A stretch of 64,000 nucleotides of DNA from Flavobacteriales bacterium (GTDB lineage: Bacteria > Bacteroidota > Bacteroidia > Flavobacteriales_D > Sanyastnellaceae): contig JAGYJM010000002.1 in the NCBI GenBank assembly GCA_018402085.1, forward strand, positions 2,433,501-2,497,500, read 5' to 3'. This document shows positions 55,941-64,000 of this stretch, piece after piece. The notes beneath the pieces were generated by a model. That model was not told the origin of the DNA, did not search any database, and saw only the letters and a list, made by a program, of their open reading frames with translations. Position 1 is the first letter of the stretch. Each line of letters opens with the position of its first letter. The translations under genes and the position numbers were made by a program.

Positions 55941-58354
55941 CAGCGGAGGGCGGGATAAGTACCTGGATCCGCCTCAGACATCAGACCGTAAGCCGCTTCA
56001 ACAATATCGTCTACGCTCGGCTTCGAGAAGTAGTCGCCGTCTGTACCGTAAGCCGGAAGGTGCGGTTTCGCCGTCAACGTGCGCGGCTGGCTGTCGAGGT
56101 GAAAGTAGCCTCCCTGCTTGTTCAGGATTTGATCGAGGATGAATGCCGAAGCACCACCCGGAACGTCTTCATCCACCACAAGCAATCGGTTGGTTTTCTT
56201 GACCGATTCAACCAAGGAGTGGTCGAGGTCGAATGGCAAGAGGGTCTGCACATCTGCCAGCTCAACGTCGATGCCGAGTTCTGCGAGTTCTTTCGCCGCT
56301 TCGGTGCAGAGGTTGAAGGTTGACCCGTACGAGACGATGGTCAGGTCGCTTCCTTCTTTTGTCACCTCCACCTCACCAAGTGGCACTTTGAATTCACCGA
56401 GGTTGGTCGGCTTGGCTTCTTTTGAACGGTAGCCGTTCAGACACTCTACAACCAAGGCGGGTTCGTCTGATTCAAGCAGAGTGTTGTACATCCCTGCTGC
56501 TTGCACCATGTTGCGGGGCACGCAAACGTGAATTCCGCGCAAACTTCCAATGATGGCGCTCATGGGCGAACCGCTGTGCCAGATGCCTTCGAGACGGTGG
56601 CCACGTGTACGAATAATGACCGGAGCTTTTTGTCCGCCATAAGTACGGTACTGCACACTCGCCAAGTCATCGCGCATGATTTGGAGTGCGTAGTAGAGGT
56701 AGTCGAGGTACTGGATTTCAGCGATCGGACGCAAGCCGCGCATGGCCATACCAATGCCCTGCCCGAGGATGGTCGCCTCGCGGATTCCGGTATCTGAAAC
56801 GCGGAGCGTACCAAATTTCTCCTGCATGCCCTCCATCGCCTGGTTCACCCCGCCAATTTTACCGGTGTCTTCACCAAAGGTCAACACCTCAGGGTACTTC
56901 TCAAAAATCTTCTCGAAGTTCTCTTTCAATACGATACGCCCGTCAACCATCTCTGGTTCTGCGGGGTACTCCGGTGCCACTGGTGTGATGTTCTCAACGC
57001 GCTTCTCAGAGCGGCTGTAGAGTCGTCCGCTGTAGCGATCAGTCATCTCTGCATGGATGCGATCGTACCAATTTTGCAGTTGCTCACGAGCCGCATTCGA
57101 TTCACCGCGCGTGAGGCGAAGCGCCTTGCGTACGGCACCCAGAATATCTTTGCGGATGGGCTCCATGGCACCTTTCAGGTCGTTCGCCACTTTCTCAACA
57201 AACGCAGTGTTGCTGCTCGCAGCGGCCACCTGCATGATCATATCAATGGCTTCTTTCCATTCCTGGTCAATGCGCGAGCGGAAATCTGCCCAGGCCGCTT
57301 TCTGGTCCTGGCGGACAGCCTTCTTCGCTTCTTTTTGGATAGCTTCAAGCTCTTCTTCGGTCGCCAGTCCGGTCTCCGTAATAAAGTTCGCAAGCTGGTT
57401 GAGGCAATCGTATTCTTTCGCCCATTCGAGGCGCTCTTTCGACTTGTAGCGTTCGTGCGACCCTGAAGTCGAGTGTCCTTGCGGCTGGGTGACTTCTTCA
57501 ACATGGATCAACACCGGCACGTGGTTTTCACGGCAGTAGGCCACCGCTTCTTCGTAGGTCGCCATGAGGTCAGGGTAGCTCCAACCCTTCACATTGTAAA
57601 TGCGAATACCGTTGCTGCCTTCACGGATTTCAAATCCGCTCAGTGCTTCGCTGATGCTGCCTTTGACCGTTTGAAATTCTTTCGGCACTGAAATCCCGTA
57701 GCCGTCGTCCCACACGCTCATGCACATCGGCACTTGCAGCACGGCGGCGGCATTCATCGTTTCCCAGAACAGACCTTCGCTTGTGCTGGCGTCGCCAATA
57801 GTTCCGAACGCCACCTCGTTGCCTTTGTTCGTAAACTGCGTAAAACCGTGCAGGGCTTCATTCTCGCGGTACACTTTGCTGGCCTGTGCGAGACCGAGCA
57901 GGCGCGGCATCTGTCCTGCTGTAGGCGAGATGTCTGCAGAGCTGTTGTATTGCTCCATCAGGTTCTTCCAGTCGCCGTTGTCATCGAGACTGCGCGTGGC
58001 GTAGTGGCCACCCATTTGACGTCCGCCCGATGCCGGCTCTTTCTCGGCGTCAGGATGGGCGTAAAGTGCGGCGAAGTACTGCTGGACATTCAGCAGATCG
58101 AGGGCCATCATGAAGGTCTGGTCGCGGTAGTATCCTGAGCGGAAATCACCGTGCTGAAACTGCCGTGCCATAGCGATTTGCGCCACTTCCTTTCCGTCGC
58201 CGAAGATGCCAAACTTGGCTTTTCCGGTAAGCACCTCCTTACGTCCGAGCAATGAAGCTTCCCGGCTCAGACAGGCGAGACGGTAGTCATCGATGACCTG
58301 CTGCTTGATCTGCTCTTCATTCATTGTCGCTTCGGATAGTGCTTCTTTGGCCAT
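55940..58354 (-). CDS. fused E1 alpha/beta 2-oxoacid dehydrogenase
   Basis: 804 aa, joining the alpha and beta subunits of a TPP-dependent E1. Alpha half (~1-420): GKAKFGIFGDGKEVAQIAMA, SADISPTAG, the TPP site GTIGDASTSEGLFWETMNAA and HSTSGSHERYK. Beta half (~470-804): VLTFGEDTGKIGGVNQ, EIQYLDYLYYA, LVVDEDVPGGA. The closest known type is branched-chain 2-oxoacid dehydrogenase E1; the same layout is common in Bacteroidota. E2/E3 genes are not in view. A second ATG (58324, MNEEQIKQQV) is a possible start. A TATTTTTG promoter with a hairpin leader precedes. Confidence 0.92.
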   Translation of the reverse strand: MAKEALSEATMNEEQIKQQVIDDYRLACLSREASLLGRKEVLTGKAKFGIFGDGKEVAQIAMARQFQHGDFRSGYYRDQTFMMALDLLNVQQYFAALYAHPDAEKEPASGGRQMGGHYATRSLDDNGDWKNLMEQYNSSADISPTAGQMPRLLGLAQASKVYRENEALHGFTQFTNKGNEVAFGTIGDASTSEGLFWETMNAAAVLQVPMCMSVWDDGYGISVPKEFQTVKGSISEALSGFEIREGSNGIRIYNVKGWSYPDLMATYEEAVAYCRENHVPVLIHVEEVTQPQGHSTSGSHERYKSKERLEWAKEYDCLNQLANFITETGLATEEELEAIQKEAKKAVRQDQKAAWADFRSRIDQEWKEAIDMIMQVAAASSNTAFVEKVANDLKGAMEPIRKDILGAVRKALRLTRGESNAAREQLQNWYDRIHAEMTDRYSGRLYSRSEKRVENITPVAPEYPAEPEMVDGRIVLKENFEKIFEKYPEVLTFGEDTGKIGGVNQAMEGMQEKFGTLRVSDTGIREATILGQGIGMAMRGLRPIAEIQYLDYLYYALQIMRDDLASVQYRTYGGQKAPVIIRTRGHRLEGIWHSGSPMSAIIGSLRGIHVCVPRNMVQAAGMYNTLLESDEPALVVECLNGYRSKEAKPTNLGEFKVPLGEVEVTKEGSDLTIVSYGSTFNLCTEAAKELAELGIDVELADVQTLLPFDLDHSLVESVKKTNRLLVVDEDVPGGASAFILDQILNKQGGYFHLDSQPRTLTAKPHLPAYGTDGDYFSKPSVDDIVEAAYGLMSEADPGTYPALR

Positions 58355-58364
58355 AGGAGTCTTT

Positions 58365-58399
58365 GTTTAGGCCGGCCGAAAGGCCGGGATGCAAAAATA
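58365..58399 (-). promoter_or_regulatory. promoter and hairpin leader of E1 gene
   Basis: TATTTTTG on the minus strand (58392-58399), then a 5' leader containing the hairpin CCGGCCTTTCGGCCGG (~58372-58387) just before the ATG at 58354. Confidence 0.6.
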
Positions 58400-58642
58400 C
58401 GAAACTGTGAAGATTGGGATGGCAGTCTTACAGTCGGATGGTCTGACGGTCTCATGGTCTGACGGGTGGGGTTGTGCTTGAACGCTGTAGTGTTTGAACA
58501 CGGTACCATTTGAAAGCCGGTTGGAGCGTCTAGGTAAAGGAACAATCTGGATAGCGGGGCTTCCCGATTGATTCTTACGCTCCTTTGCGTCGTGCACCGC
58601 TCGAAAGTTCTCCCGAAAGCGATCAAGTTGCCTTGCCAAGAC
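58400..58642. other. intergenic region with degenerate repeat
   Basis: 243 bp. 58432-58470 carries GGATGGTCTGACGGTCTCAT-type repeat text. The rest is unremarkable; short minus-strand frames (58321-58639) lack supported starts. Confidence 0.5.
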
Positions 58643-60289
58643 TCAATGTCGTACCAAAAGTCTTAGCGTTGCTCGCGCATCATCGCCCAAAACCGTGACC
58701 ATGTAGCACCCCGGAGCTAGGGAGTGTTCTAGTTGCACAGAGGTGAGATTGCCAATACCCTTTTCCAAAAGGAGTTCACCTTGCGTGCTATATATCAACA
58801 CTTCTTTCATAGGGAACGGAGCATTGATATTCACCAATCCCTCATTAGGGTTAGGATATACATTAATAAGTTCGGACGGCTCATCTGTGTCTAATGTCGC
58901 TGTTAACTGATCGATTATCACAATACAATCAGATGTGTTCGTTTCAATCAACTCTTTATCAAGACCAAATACCACATTTCCCTCCTGATTAGACATATCC
59001 AGATACAGCTTATCATATAATGCGTTGTCTATTGTTGAAACTTCGTAAGTATAAAGAACATGAATTGGCAGATAATTCCCTTGTAGGTCTCTCACCAGAA
59101 GAGGAAGTGCTCCATTTACAGGGTTGAATGTAAATGGTGGAAACTCGTGAACAAAACCTGTAATCAGGTTGGCGAAAGCATAAAAATAGCCTGTATTACT
59201 ACGTTGAATCGGAAGAAAGGTACCCATGTGTGCAAACAAATTTACCTCTATCAAGCTCCCAGATTCTATATCTAATTGGTGGATCGTTTTGAAAACACTC
59301 AAATTTTCAATAGGCTGATCCAAAATTACCGTATCCCCCTCTGTCACTACTTCGTTCGTATTGTGAGGCACATGTAAGTATACCGCTAACTCATCTGCAT
59401 CAATGAATGATATTGTCGAACTATTATACCCCGGCTCTTGACTCGATCGGTTATAAAACCATTGTTCCTGATTATCCTCTCCAAATTTCAAAACAAACTC
59501 ACCTCCATTGATAGCTTCCCCAGCGAATACAGGTAACTCCATTGAATGATCTAGATAACCACAGACATAAAAATTCCCATATGAATCACAACCTACATCA
59601 TTCACATAGCTATACCCATGTGAATCGAGAACATGATACATCAACTCATCCCCTTCAGCATCCCACTTTAAGGTTGTTGCGCATAGAGCAAAATCGAGAC
59701 TTACAGCAGAACAGTGACAAGTATCATTAAGAAAAAAGAGCGTATCATTGCTTGCAGGGTGCTCATAGTTCCACAAACCACTTGATAGAATCAAGTTATC
59801 TTCAAAATCGACAGCCAATGATCTCTCAGGAGACCAAAGACGAAGTAATGCAGAATACTCATTAAACCACAATTCTTGACCCGAAAAATCTAAAGCGCCA
59901 ACGAAGGACGACTGCTCAACATCGTATAGCCCACCAGGAGTTTGCAACACACCTGAGCCTACACCGTAAAGATAAATCCTATCCTGTCCAAAAATTGCAT
60001 CGTGCAATACAATTTCCTCGAACGACATATACCACAGAACATTCAGAGACAAATCACAAAAAAGCAATACTCCATTAGACTCTTCGTCTTGGAATTCGAA
60101 ACCAGTACTCATAGTGAAACTATTTGACCGAACAAGAACCAAGACATGTTCTTCGGTTGCATCCAGTAGTTGGATTACGTCGTTCTCGGTAATTGCGTTT
60201 ATTTCGAATTCGACTACGCTTTCAACCACTTGACTCTGTAAGTGAGGTGCAATTAAGGCTATCAAAAAGGTCAAGAGGGTTCGTTTCAT
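58643..60289 (-). CDS. large secreted protein with T9SS tail, low-GC
   Basis: 548 aa. Signal peptide (MKRTLLTFLIALIAPHLQSQ), then ~20-470 of beta-propeller-like repeats of the kind ...GNFYVCGYLDHSMEL, ...NLILSSGLWNYEH, with WFNEYSALLRLW and QEQWFYNRSSQE. The tail from ~475 is a T9SS type A sorting domain (INVYPNPNEGLVNINAPF, LAPGCYMVTVLG). Its codons are noticeably more AT-rich than neighbours, which suggests horizontal transfer. Probably surface-exposed; no enzyme motif recognised. Confidence 0.8.
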   Translation of the reverse strand: MKRTLLTFLIALIAPHLQSQVVESVVEFEINAITENDVIQLLDATEEHVLVLVRSNSFTMSTGFEFQDEESNGVLLFCDLSLNVLWYMSFEEIVLHDAIFGQDRIYLYGVGSGVLQTPGGLYDVEQSSFVGALDFSGQELWFNEYSALLRLWSPERSLAVDFEDNLILSSGLWNYEHPASNDTLFFLNDTCHCSAVSLDFALCATTLKWDAEGDELMYHVLDSHGYSYVNDVGCDSYGNFYVCGYLDHSMELPVFAGEAINGGEFVLKFGEDNQEQWFYNRSSQEPGYNSSTISFIDADELAVYLHVPHNTNEVVTEGDTVILDQPIENLSVFKTIHQLDIESGSLIEVNLFAHMGTFLPIQRSNTGYFYAFANLITGFVHEFPPFTFNPVNGALPLLVRDLQGNYLPIHVLYTYEVSTIDNALYDKLYLDMSNQEGNVVFGLDKELIETNTSDCIVIIDQLTATLDTDEPSELINVYPNPNEGLVNINAPFPMKEVLIYSTQGELLLEKGIGNLTSVQLEHSLAPGCYMVTVLGDDARATLRLLVRH

Positions 60290-60359
60290 TCAGATTCGTT
60301 TATTGGAAATTACGTAAATCTTTCTAGACTGCTAACCTTGAGGTGCGCCCATGCGACCA

Positions 60360-61262
60360 TCAGCCCATCAGACTTTTCGCTATCTCCGCGGCGAGGCGAG
60401 CGTTGTTGCGGACGAGCGCAATGTTGGCTTCGAGACTCTTACCAGCGGTCAGCTCCTTGACCTTAGAGAGCAGATAAGGTGTGACCTCCTTCCCTTCGAT
60501 TCCGGCAGCAGTGGCCGCATCCATCGCTTTTGCGATGTGCGCATCAAGCACCTGCTTGTCAAACGAATGTTCAGCAGGAATCGGATTGGCAATCAAGACG
60601 CCCCCTTCGAACTCATTCTCCCACTTGGTGCGCAAAAAACGGGCGATCTCTTCAGGACGATCCGCACGCAGCTCGAGTGCAATACCGCTTTCACGTGTGT
60701 AGAACGCCGGGAGCTCATCGGTCTGGTAACCGATCACCGGCACCCCTTCGGTTTCAAGCACCTCCATGGTGGCCGGAAGATCGAGGATGGCTTTGGGTCC
60801 GGCACACACCACCGCCACGGAGGTTCGTCCGAGCTCCTTCAAATCGGCCGAGATATCGAACGACTGCGAAGCCCCGCGGTGCACACCGCCGATGCCTCCT
60901 GTAGCGAAGACCGTAACATCCGCCGCTTTTGCGGCGATCATGGTAGCCGCCACCGTGGTAGCCCCATGCTTGCCGAAGGCCATCGCATAAGGCAAATCGC
61001 GGCGCGACAGTTTCATCACCTCATCGTGCGTCGCCAGCAATTTGAGCTCTTCATCGCTGCATCCGACAACCACTTCGCCGGCAATCACCGCGATGGTCGC
61101 CGGCACGGCACCCTGCGAGCGGATATCGTCTTGCAGCCGGTGGGCGACTTCAAGGTTCTGCGGATAGGGCATGCCATGCGCGATGATGGTGCTCTCAAGC
61201 GCCACAAGGGGACGGTGATCACGCTTCGCGGCAGCGACTTCGGATCCGAGTTTGGGTTTCAT
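60360..61262 (-). CDS. psuG: pseudouridine-5'-phosphate glycosidase
   Basis: 300 aa. LVALESTIIAHGMPYPQN at the N-terminus, GCSDEELK, SRRDLPYA, TVAATMIAA, VFATGGIGGVHRG (~119-131) and the C-terminal TPYLLSKVKELTAGKSLEAN are all PsuG hallmarks. It splits pseudouridine 5'-phosphate into uracil and ribose 5-phosphate. No PsuK kinase gene adjacent. The stretch 60921-60936 is a CGCCGC TTTT GCGGCG palindrome in coding DNA. A T9SS gene ends the upstream side; the start is ATG 61262. Confidence 0.94.
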   Translation of the reverse strand: MKPKLGSEVAAAKRDHRPLVALESTIIAHGMPYPQNLEVAHRLQDDIRSQGAVPATIAVIAGEVVVGCSDEELKLLATHDEVMKLSRRDLPYAMAFGKHGATTVAATMIAAKAADVTVFATGGIGGVHRGASQSFDISADLKELGRTSVAVVCAGPKAILDLPATMEVLETEGVPVIGYQTDELPAFYTRESGIALELRADRPEEIARFLRTKWENEFEGGVLIANPIPAEHSFDKQVLDAHIAKAMDAATAAGIEGKEVTPYLLSKVKELTAGKSLEANIALVRNNARLAAEIAKSLMG

Positions 61263-61283
61263 GAAGCGAAGATCGGGAAACCG

Positions 61284-61465
61284 TTAGACACATGGACTTA
61301 TGGACTCATCGACGCATCGGCCTTTGATGATTCGGGAAACTGGGAAACCAACCTAAAATTAACATCCCTTCTTCCATTTTTCATTTTCAATTTTCCATTT
61401 TTAATTCCGCCAAACCGGTGGTTGCTGCGTGAAACAGTGCGAAATTTGACTCGTAGAAGAAACCT
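61284..61465. repeat. intergenic region with degenerate repeats
   Basis: 61284-61322 is the GGACTTATGGACTCATCGAC-type repeat; 61330-61400 is GGGAAACTGGGAAACC and ATTTTCAATTTTCC text like that at 48955-49030. No coding content supported. Confidence 0.65.
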
Positions 61466-61999
61466 ATGAAATGGATCCTGCTTTTGACCCTTGCGCTTTG
61501 CACGCCACATGCGCAAAACGATGATGAGTTGCGCTGGTCGGCTGATCGTCCGCTCACATGGGATGACTTCAAGCCTCGGGCAGGGAAAGCCGGGTTCTAC
61601 AAGGCCTTTGCTTACACCGGGATGCGGTACACGGTTGATGCTCCGGATCAGCAACAGGTGCTGATCGAGGTTGAGCCTTACTTCGTGCATTCGCAATCAT
61701 GGGTGCATCCCGAGTTTAAAAACGATGAACTTCTGAGGCATGAGCAGGGCCATTTCGACCTGACGGCGATTTATGCATTCAAGCTCGACAGCGCCTTGCG
61801 TCCGTATGAAGTTGGCGTGCAGGAATTCAGCGAAAACCGACTGATTGAGCCGGTTGACAGCATTTTTCAGGTCTTGTATGCCGAGCTTCAGGAAACACAG
61901 AAGCGTTACGATAAGGAGACCAATCACAGCATGATTGATTCAGCGCAAAAGCGCTGGACGGGTTACATTGCCTCCGAACTCGCCCGTTGGGCGGATTAA
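61466..61999 (+). CDS. DUF922 family Zn-dependent protease-like protein
   Basis: 177 aa. N-terminal hydrophobic segment (MKWILLLTLALCTPHAQ) for export; LRWSADRPLTWDDFKPR at ~24-40; the HEQGHFDLT zinc-protease-like motif (HExxH variant HEQGH, ~90-98); then a helical tail with NHSMIDSAQKRWTGYIA. This is the pattern of DUF922 putative metalloproteases of the envelope. The palindrome CAGCGCAAAAGCGCTG (61942-61957) lies in its coding sequence. Confidence 0.85.
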   Translation: MKWILLLTLALCTPHAQNDDELRWSADRPLTWDDFKPRAGKAGFYKAFAYTGMRYTVDAPDQQQVLIEVEPYFVHSQSWVHPEFKNDELLRHEQGHFDLTAIYAFKLDSALRPYEVGVQEFSENRLIEPVDSIFQVLYAELQETQKRYDKETNHSMIDSAQKRWTGYIASELARWAD

Positions 62000-62024
62000 A
62001 CGGGTTGAGGGAGGGGTGTGTTGG

Positions 62025-62163
62025 TTTTTCACCGGTGCATCATTGCGCCCGTCCAACCTCGGTGATCGCAGATAGGGACGCCTCCCAGGCGTCCGTGCAC
62101 ACGCAACGATACCCGATATTATGTGTAAACAATCCTTCTTCCAAAGTAGGAGCCCCTATCCGT
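62025..62163. repeat. leader of 60-bp array 1
   Basis: 139-bp non-coding segment from TTTTTCACCGG to the first unit, repeated nearly base for base at 63564-63702 (1539-bp offset). It contains GGACGCCTCCCAGGCGTCC, an inverted copy of the array hairpin, as its own palindrome. Confidence 0.85.
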
Positions 62164-63002
62164 ACAAACCAATATTCCCGTCAACCGATCATTCACGGAC
62201 GCCTGAGATGGCGTCCCTATCCGTAAGAACCAATATTCCCGCCAACCGAACATTCACGGACGCCTGGGATGGCGTCCCTATCCGTACAAACCAAAATTCG
62301 TGTCAACCGAACATTCACGGACGCCTGGGAGGCGTCCCTATCCGTACAAACCAAAATTCCCGTCAACCGAACATTCACGGACGCCTGGGAGGCGTCCCTA
62401 TCCGTACAAACCAAAATTCCCGTCAACCGATCATTCACGGACGCCTGGGAGGCGTCCCTATCCGTGAAAACCAATATTCCCGTCAACCGATCATTCACGG
62501 ACGCCTGGGAGGCGTCCCTATCCGTACAAACCGAAATTCGCGTTGACCGATCATTCACGGACGCCTGGGAGGCGTCCCTATCCGTGAAAACCAATATTCC
62601 CGTCAACCGAACATTCACGGACGCCTGGGAGGCGTCCCTATCCGTACAAACCAATATTCCCGTCAACCGATCATTCACGGACGCCTGGGAGGCGTCCCTA
62701 TCCGTACAAACCAAAATTCGTGTCAACCGAACATTCACGGACGCCTGGGAGGCGTCCCTATCCGTACAAACCAATATTCCCGTCAACCGAACATTCACGG
62801 ACGCCTGGGAGGCGTCCCTATCCGTACAAACCAAAATTCCCGTCAACCGAACATTCACGGACGCCTGGGAGGCGTCCCTATCCGTACAAAACCAAAATTC
62901 CCGTCAACCGAACATTCACGGACGCCTGGGAGGCGTCCCTATCCGTGAAAACCAATATTCCCGTCAACCGATCATTCACGGACGCCTGGGAGGCGTCCCT
63001 AT
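62160..63002. repeat. array of 60-bp hairpin repeats (14 units)
   Basis: Fourteen units of 60 bp (one of 61). Each contains GGACGCCTGGGAGGCGTCC, a perfect 8-bp stem with a GGG loop, then CTATCCGT, an AACC-AATATTCCCGTC-type spacer and ACCGA.CATTCACGGACG. The first two units are diverged in the loop (GAGAT, GGGAT); spacers fall into a few subtypes (AATATTCCC, AAAATTCCC, AAAATTCGTG). It is open in several frames only because 60 is a multiple of 3. Confidence 0.95.
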
Positions 63003-63541
63003 CTATTGACACGATTGGTCGGGGTGGCGCGCAAGGATGCGCGCCGAGGGTTGTTTCGCACATATTCGGATGCCGCATCAATGGCAGCCTGTGTGAATAG
63101 GATTTGATCGTGGTAACGGGCTTGCCATTTAAATGTGGGATGATCCTCTTTCAGTCGAGATGTTACGGCGGATTTGAAGCTTCGAATCACAGAGCCCAGG
63201 TTGTTGCGTTGCGGGCCAAAGCGACCACTCCCCGATGATACCATTGACTTCGACTTTCGGAAATGGACAATACCGTGGATGTGATCAGGCATGACGATAA
63301 AAGCACCTAATTCCACATCAGGAAAAAAAGTTGGGGTGGCGAACCATCGGTCTTTAACCGTTTCTCCTATTGGATTGAGGTACATTCTGCCTCCTTCGAG
63401 AACACCGAAACGTAAGTCTCGTGAGCTCAATCGAATTGTAACCAGATATGATGCTGTTTGTCCATAATCCCACTCCGGTTTTCGAATGCTCCTTTTCATT
63501 TTTACCCACCAAATAGGGCATTTTTCAGAGCGATTTGACAT
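62999..63541 (-). mobile_element. REP-associated tyrosine transposase (RAYT, Y1-type)
   Basis: 180 aa from ATG 63541 (later starts such as MKRSIRKPEW at 63499 possible; a longer frame would enter the repeated leader). Y1-transposase fold: SYLVTIRLSSRD, VELGAFIVMPDHIHGIVHF with the HUH motif (His-Ile-His), and QARYHDQILF with the likely catalytic Tyr; C-terminal ASEYVRNNPRR. RAYTs cut and join single-stranded DNA at REP hairpins. Here the gene lies between two arrays of hairpin repeats and its stop is in the edge of array 1. Confidence 0.9.
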
Positions 63542-63563
63542 CCATTTTACGAATGACGGGTTC

Positions 63564-63702
63564 TTTTTCACCGGCGCATCATTGCGCCCGTCCAACCTCG
63601 GTGATCGCAGATAGGGACGCCTCCCAGGCGTCCGTGCACACGCAACGATACCCGATATTATGTGTAAACAATCCTTCTTCCAAAGTAGGAGCCCCTATCC
63701 GT
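63564..63702. repeat. leader of 60-bp array 2
   Basis: Second copy of 62025-62163, differing in one clear base (CCGGCGCATC for CCGGTGCATC). Array 2 begins directly after it. Confidence 0.85.
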
Positions 63703-64000
63703 ACAAACCAAAATTCGTGTCAACCGAACATTCACGGACGCCTGGGAGGCGTCCCTATCCGTACAAACCAAAATTCGTGTCAACCGAACATTCTCGGACG
63801 CCTGGGAGGCGCCCCTATCCGTACAAACCAAAATTCCCGTCAACCGATCATTCACGGACGCCTGGGAGGCGTCCCTATCCGTACAAACCAAAATTCGTGT
63901 CAACCGAACATTCACGGACGCCTGGGAGGCGTCCCTATCCGTGAAAACCAATATTCCCGTCAACCGAACATTCACGGACGCCTGGGAGGCGTCCCTTACC
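63700..64000. repeat. array of 60-bp hairpin repeats (at least 5 units, runs off window)
   Basis: Same 60-bp unit as array 1, subtypes AAAATTCGTG, AAAATTCCC and AATATTCCC. Unit 2 has a GGCGCCCC change in one arm. The array continues past the window end. Confidence 0.95.

Noticed and set aside
60351-61469. 372-aa plus-strand frame opposite PsuG
   Set aside because: Runs antisense to a gene with clear PsuG motifs; translated sequence is rich in His/Arg and matches no domain.
62217-63009. Long reading frames of ~200-250 codons in the 60-bp arrays on both strands
   Set aside because: They exist because the unit length is a multiple of three and lacks stops; the same repeat gives frames in several phases and orientations.
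62160-64000. Possible CRISPR array
   Set aside because: The whole 60-bp unit is conserved with no unique spacers, and each has a hairpin; there are no cas genes. It fits a REP-type array beside a RAYT.

Overview
The window looks like a chromosome segment of an aquatic, probably marine or brackish, Bacteroidota of the Flavobacteriia type. The signs are: secreted proteins ending in type IX secretion (T9SS) sorting tails; a GldA gliding ATPase; TonB receptors with carboxypeptidase-like N-domains; PorT-like and other beta-barrels; DUF1573, DUF4369-like and Lacal_2735-like proteins; a bacterial GGGP synthase; and the Bacteroidota -7 promoter box (TAnnTTTG) in front of many genes, often only 4 to 10 bases before the start codon. 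The genus cannot be fixed from the sequence.

Layout. 1-8.2 kb: a lipoprotein cut by the window edge, an isoaspartyl peptidase coupled to a T9SS protein, a TetR/SDR/epimerase operon with two matching operators, an FkbM methyltransferase, a lipoprotein and a beta-barrel protein. 8.4-16.3 kb: two tandem giant secreted lectin-type paralogues that share a 542-bp block differing at one base, each followed by the same terminator. 16.4-23.8 kb: RsgA, GldA, a hydrolase, GGGP synthase, a TonB receptor under a TPP riboswitch, and a CysQ-like phosphatase. 24-32.9 kb: a photorepair cluster of three photolyase/cryptochrome proteins (Cry-DASH, an Fe-S photolyase, a third flavoprotein) with DUF2256, TIGR03643, a 2Fe-2S ferredoxin, a flavin reductase, an SDR and a Lacal_2735 protein, most of them joined by 4-base stop/start overlaps. 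33.4-42.6 kb: an accessory island and the most unusual part of the window. It holds three short DUF2589-like or related genes (the first broken by an in-frame TAA), a CHAP plus peptidoglycan-binding lysin-like protein, an unrecognised 1123-aa protein, a PoNe-like DNase toxin with a PoNi-like immunity protein, and small membrane or exported proteins. Three direct repeats at exact 23-bp spacing precede it. 42.8-61.9 kb: housekeeping and envelope genes (DUF418, RluA-type pseudouridine synthase, PorT-like, ValS, two DUF1573, BioD-like, a TonB receptor with a T9SS esterase-like protein, an S4 protein, a fused E1 alpha/beta dehydrogenase, a T9SS protein, PsuG, a DUF922 protease). 62-64 kb: a REP-associated tyrosine transposase bracketed by two arrays of 60-bp hairpin repeats, each behind a copy of the same 139-bp leader.

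How the genes fit together. The photorepair genes look like one functional unit for UV and blue-light damage, with likely electron supply from the ferredoxin and flavin reductase. The 33.4-42.6 kb island reads as a contact or delivery toxin locus: a toxin-immunity pair next to a cell-wall enzyme and a large protein, but with no recognisable T6SS or contractile-tail structural genes in view. The intergenic DNA is rich in several families of short repeats and palindromes, some of which resemble REP elements that the transposase could mobilise.
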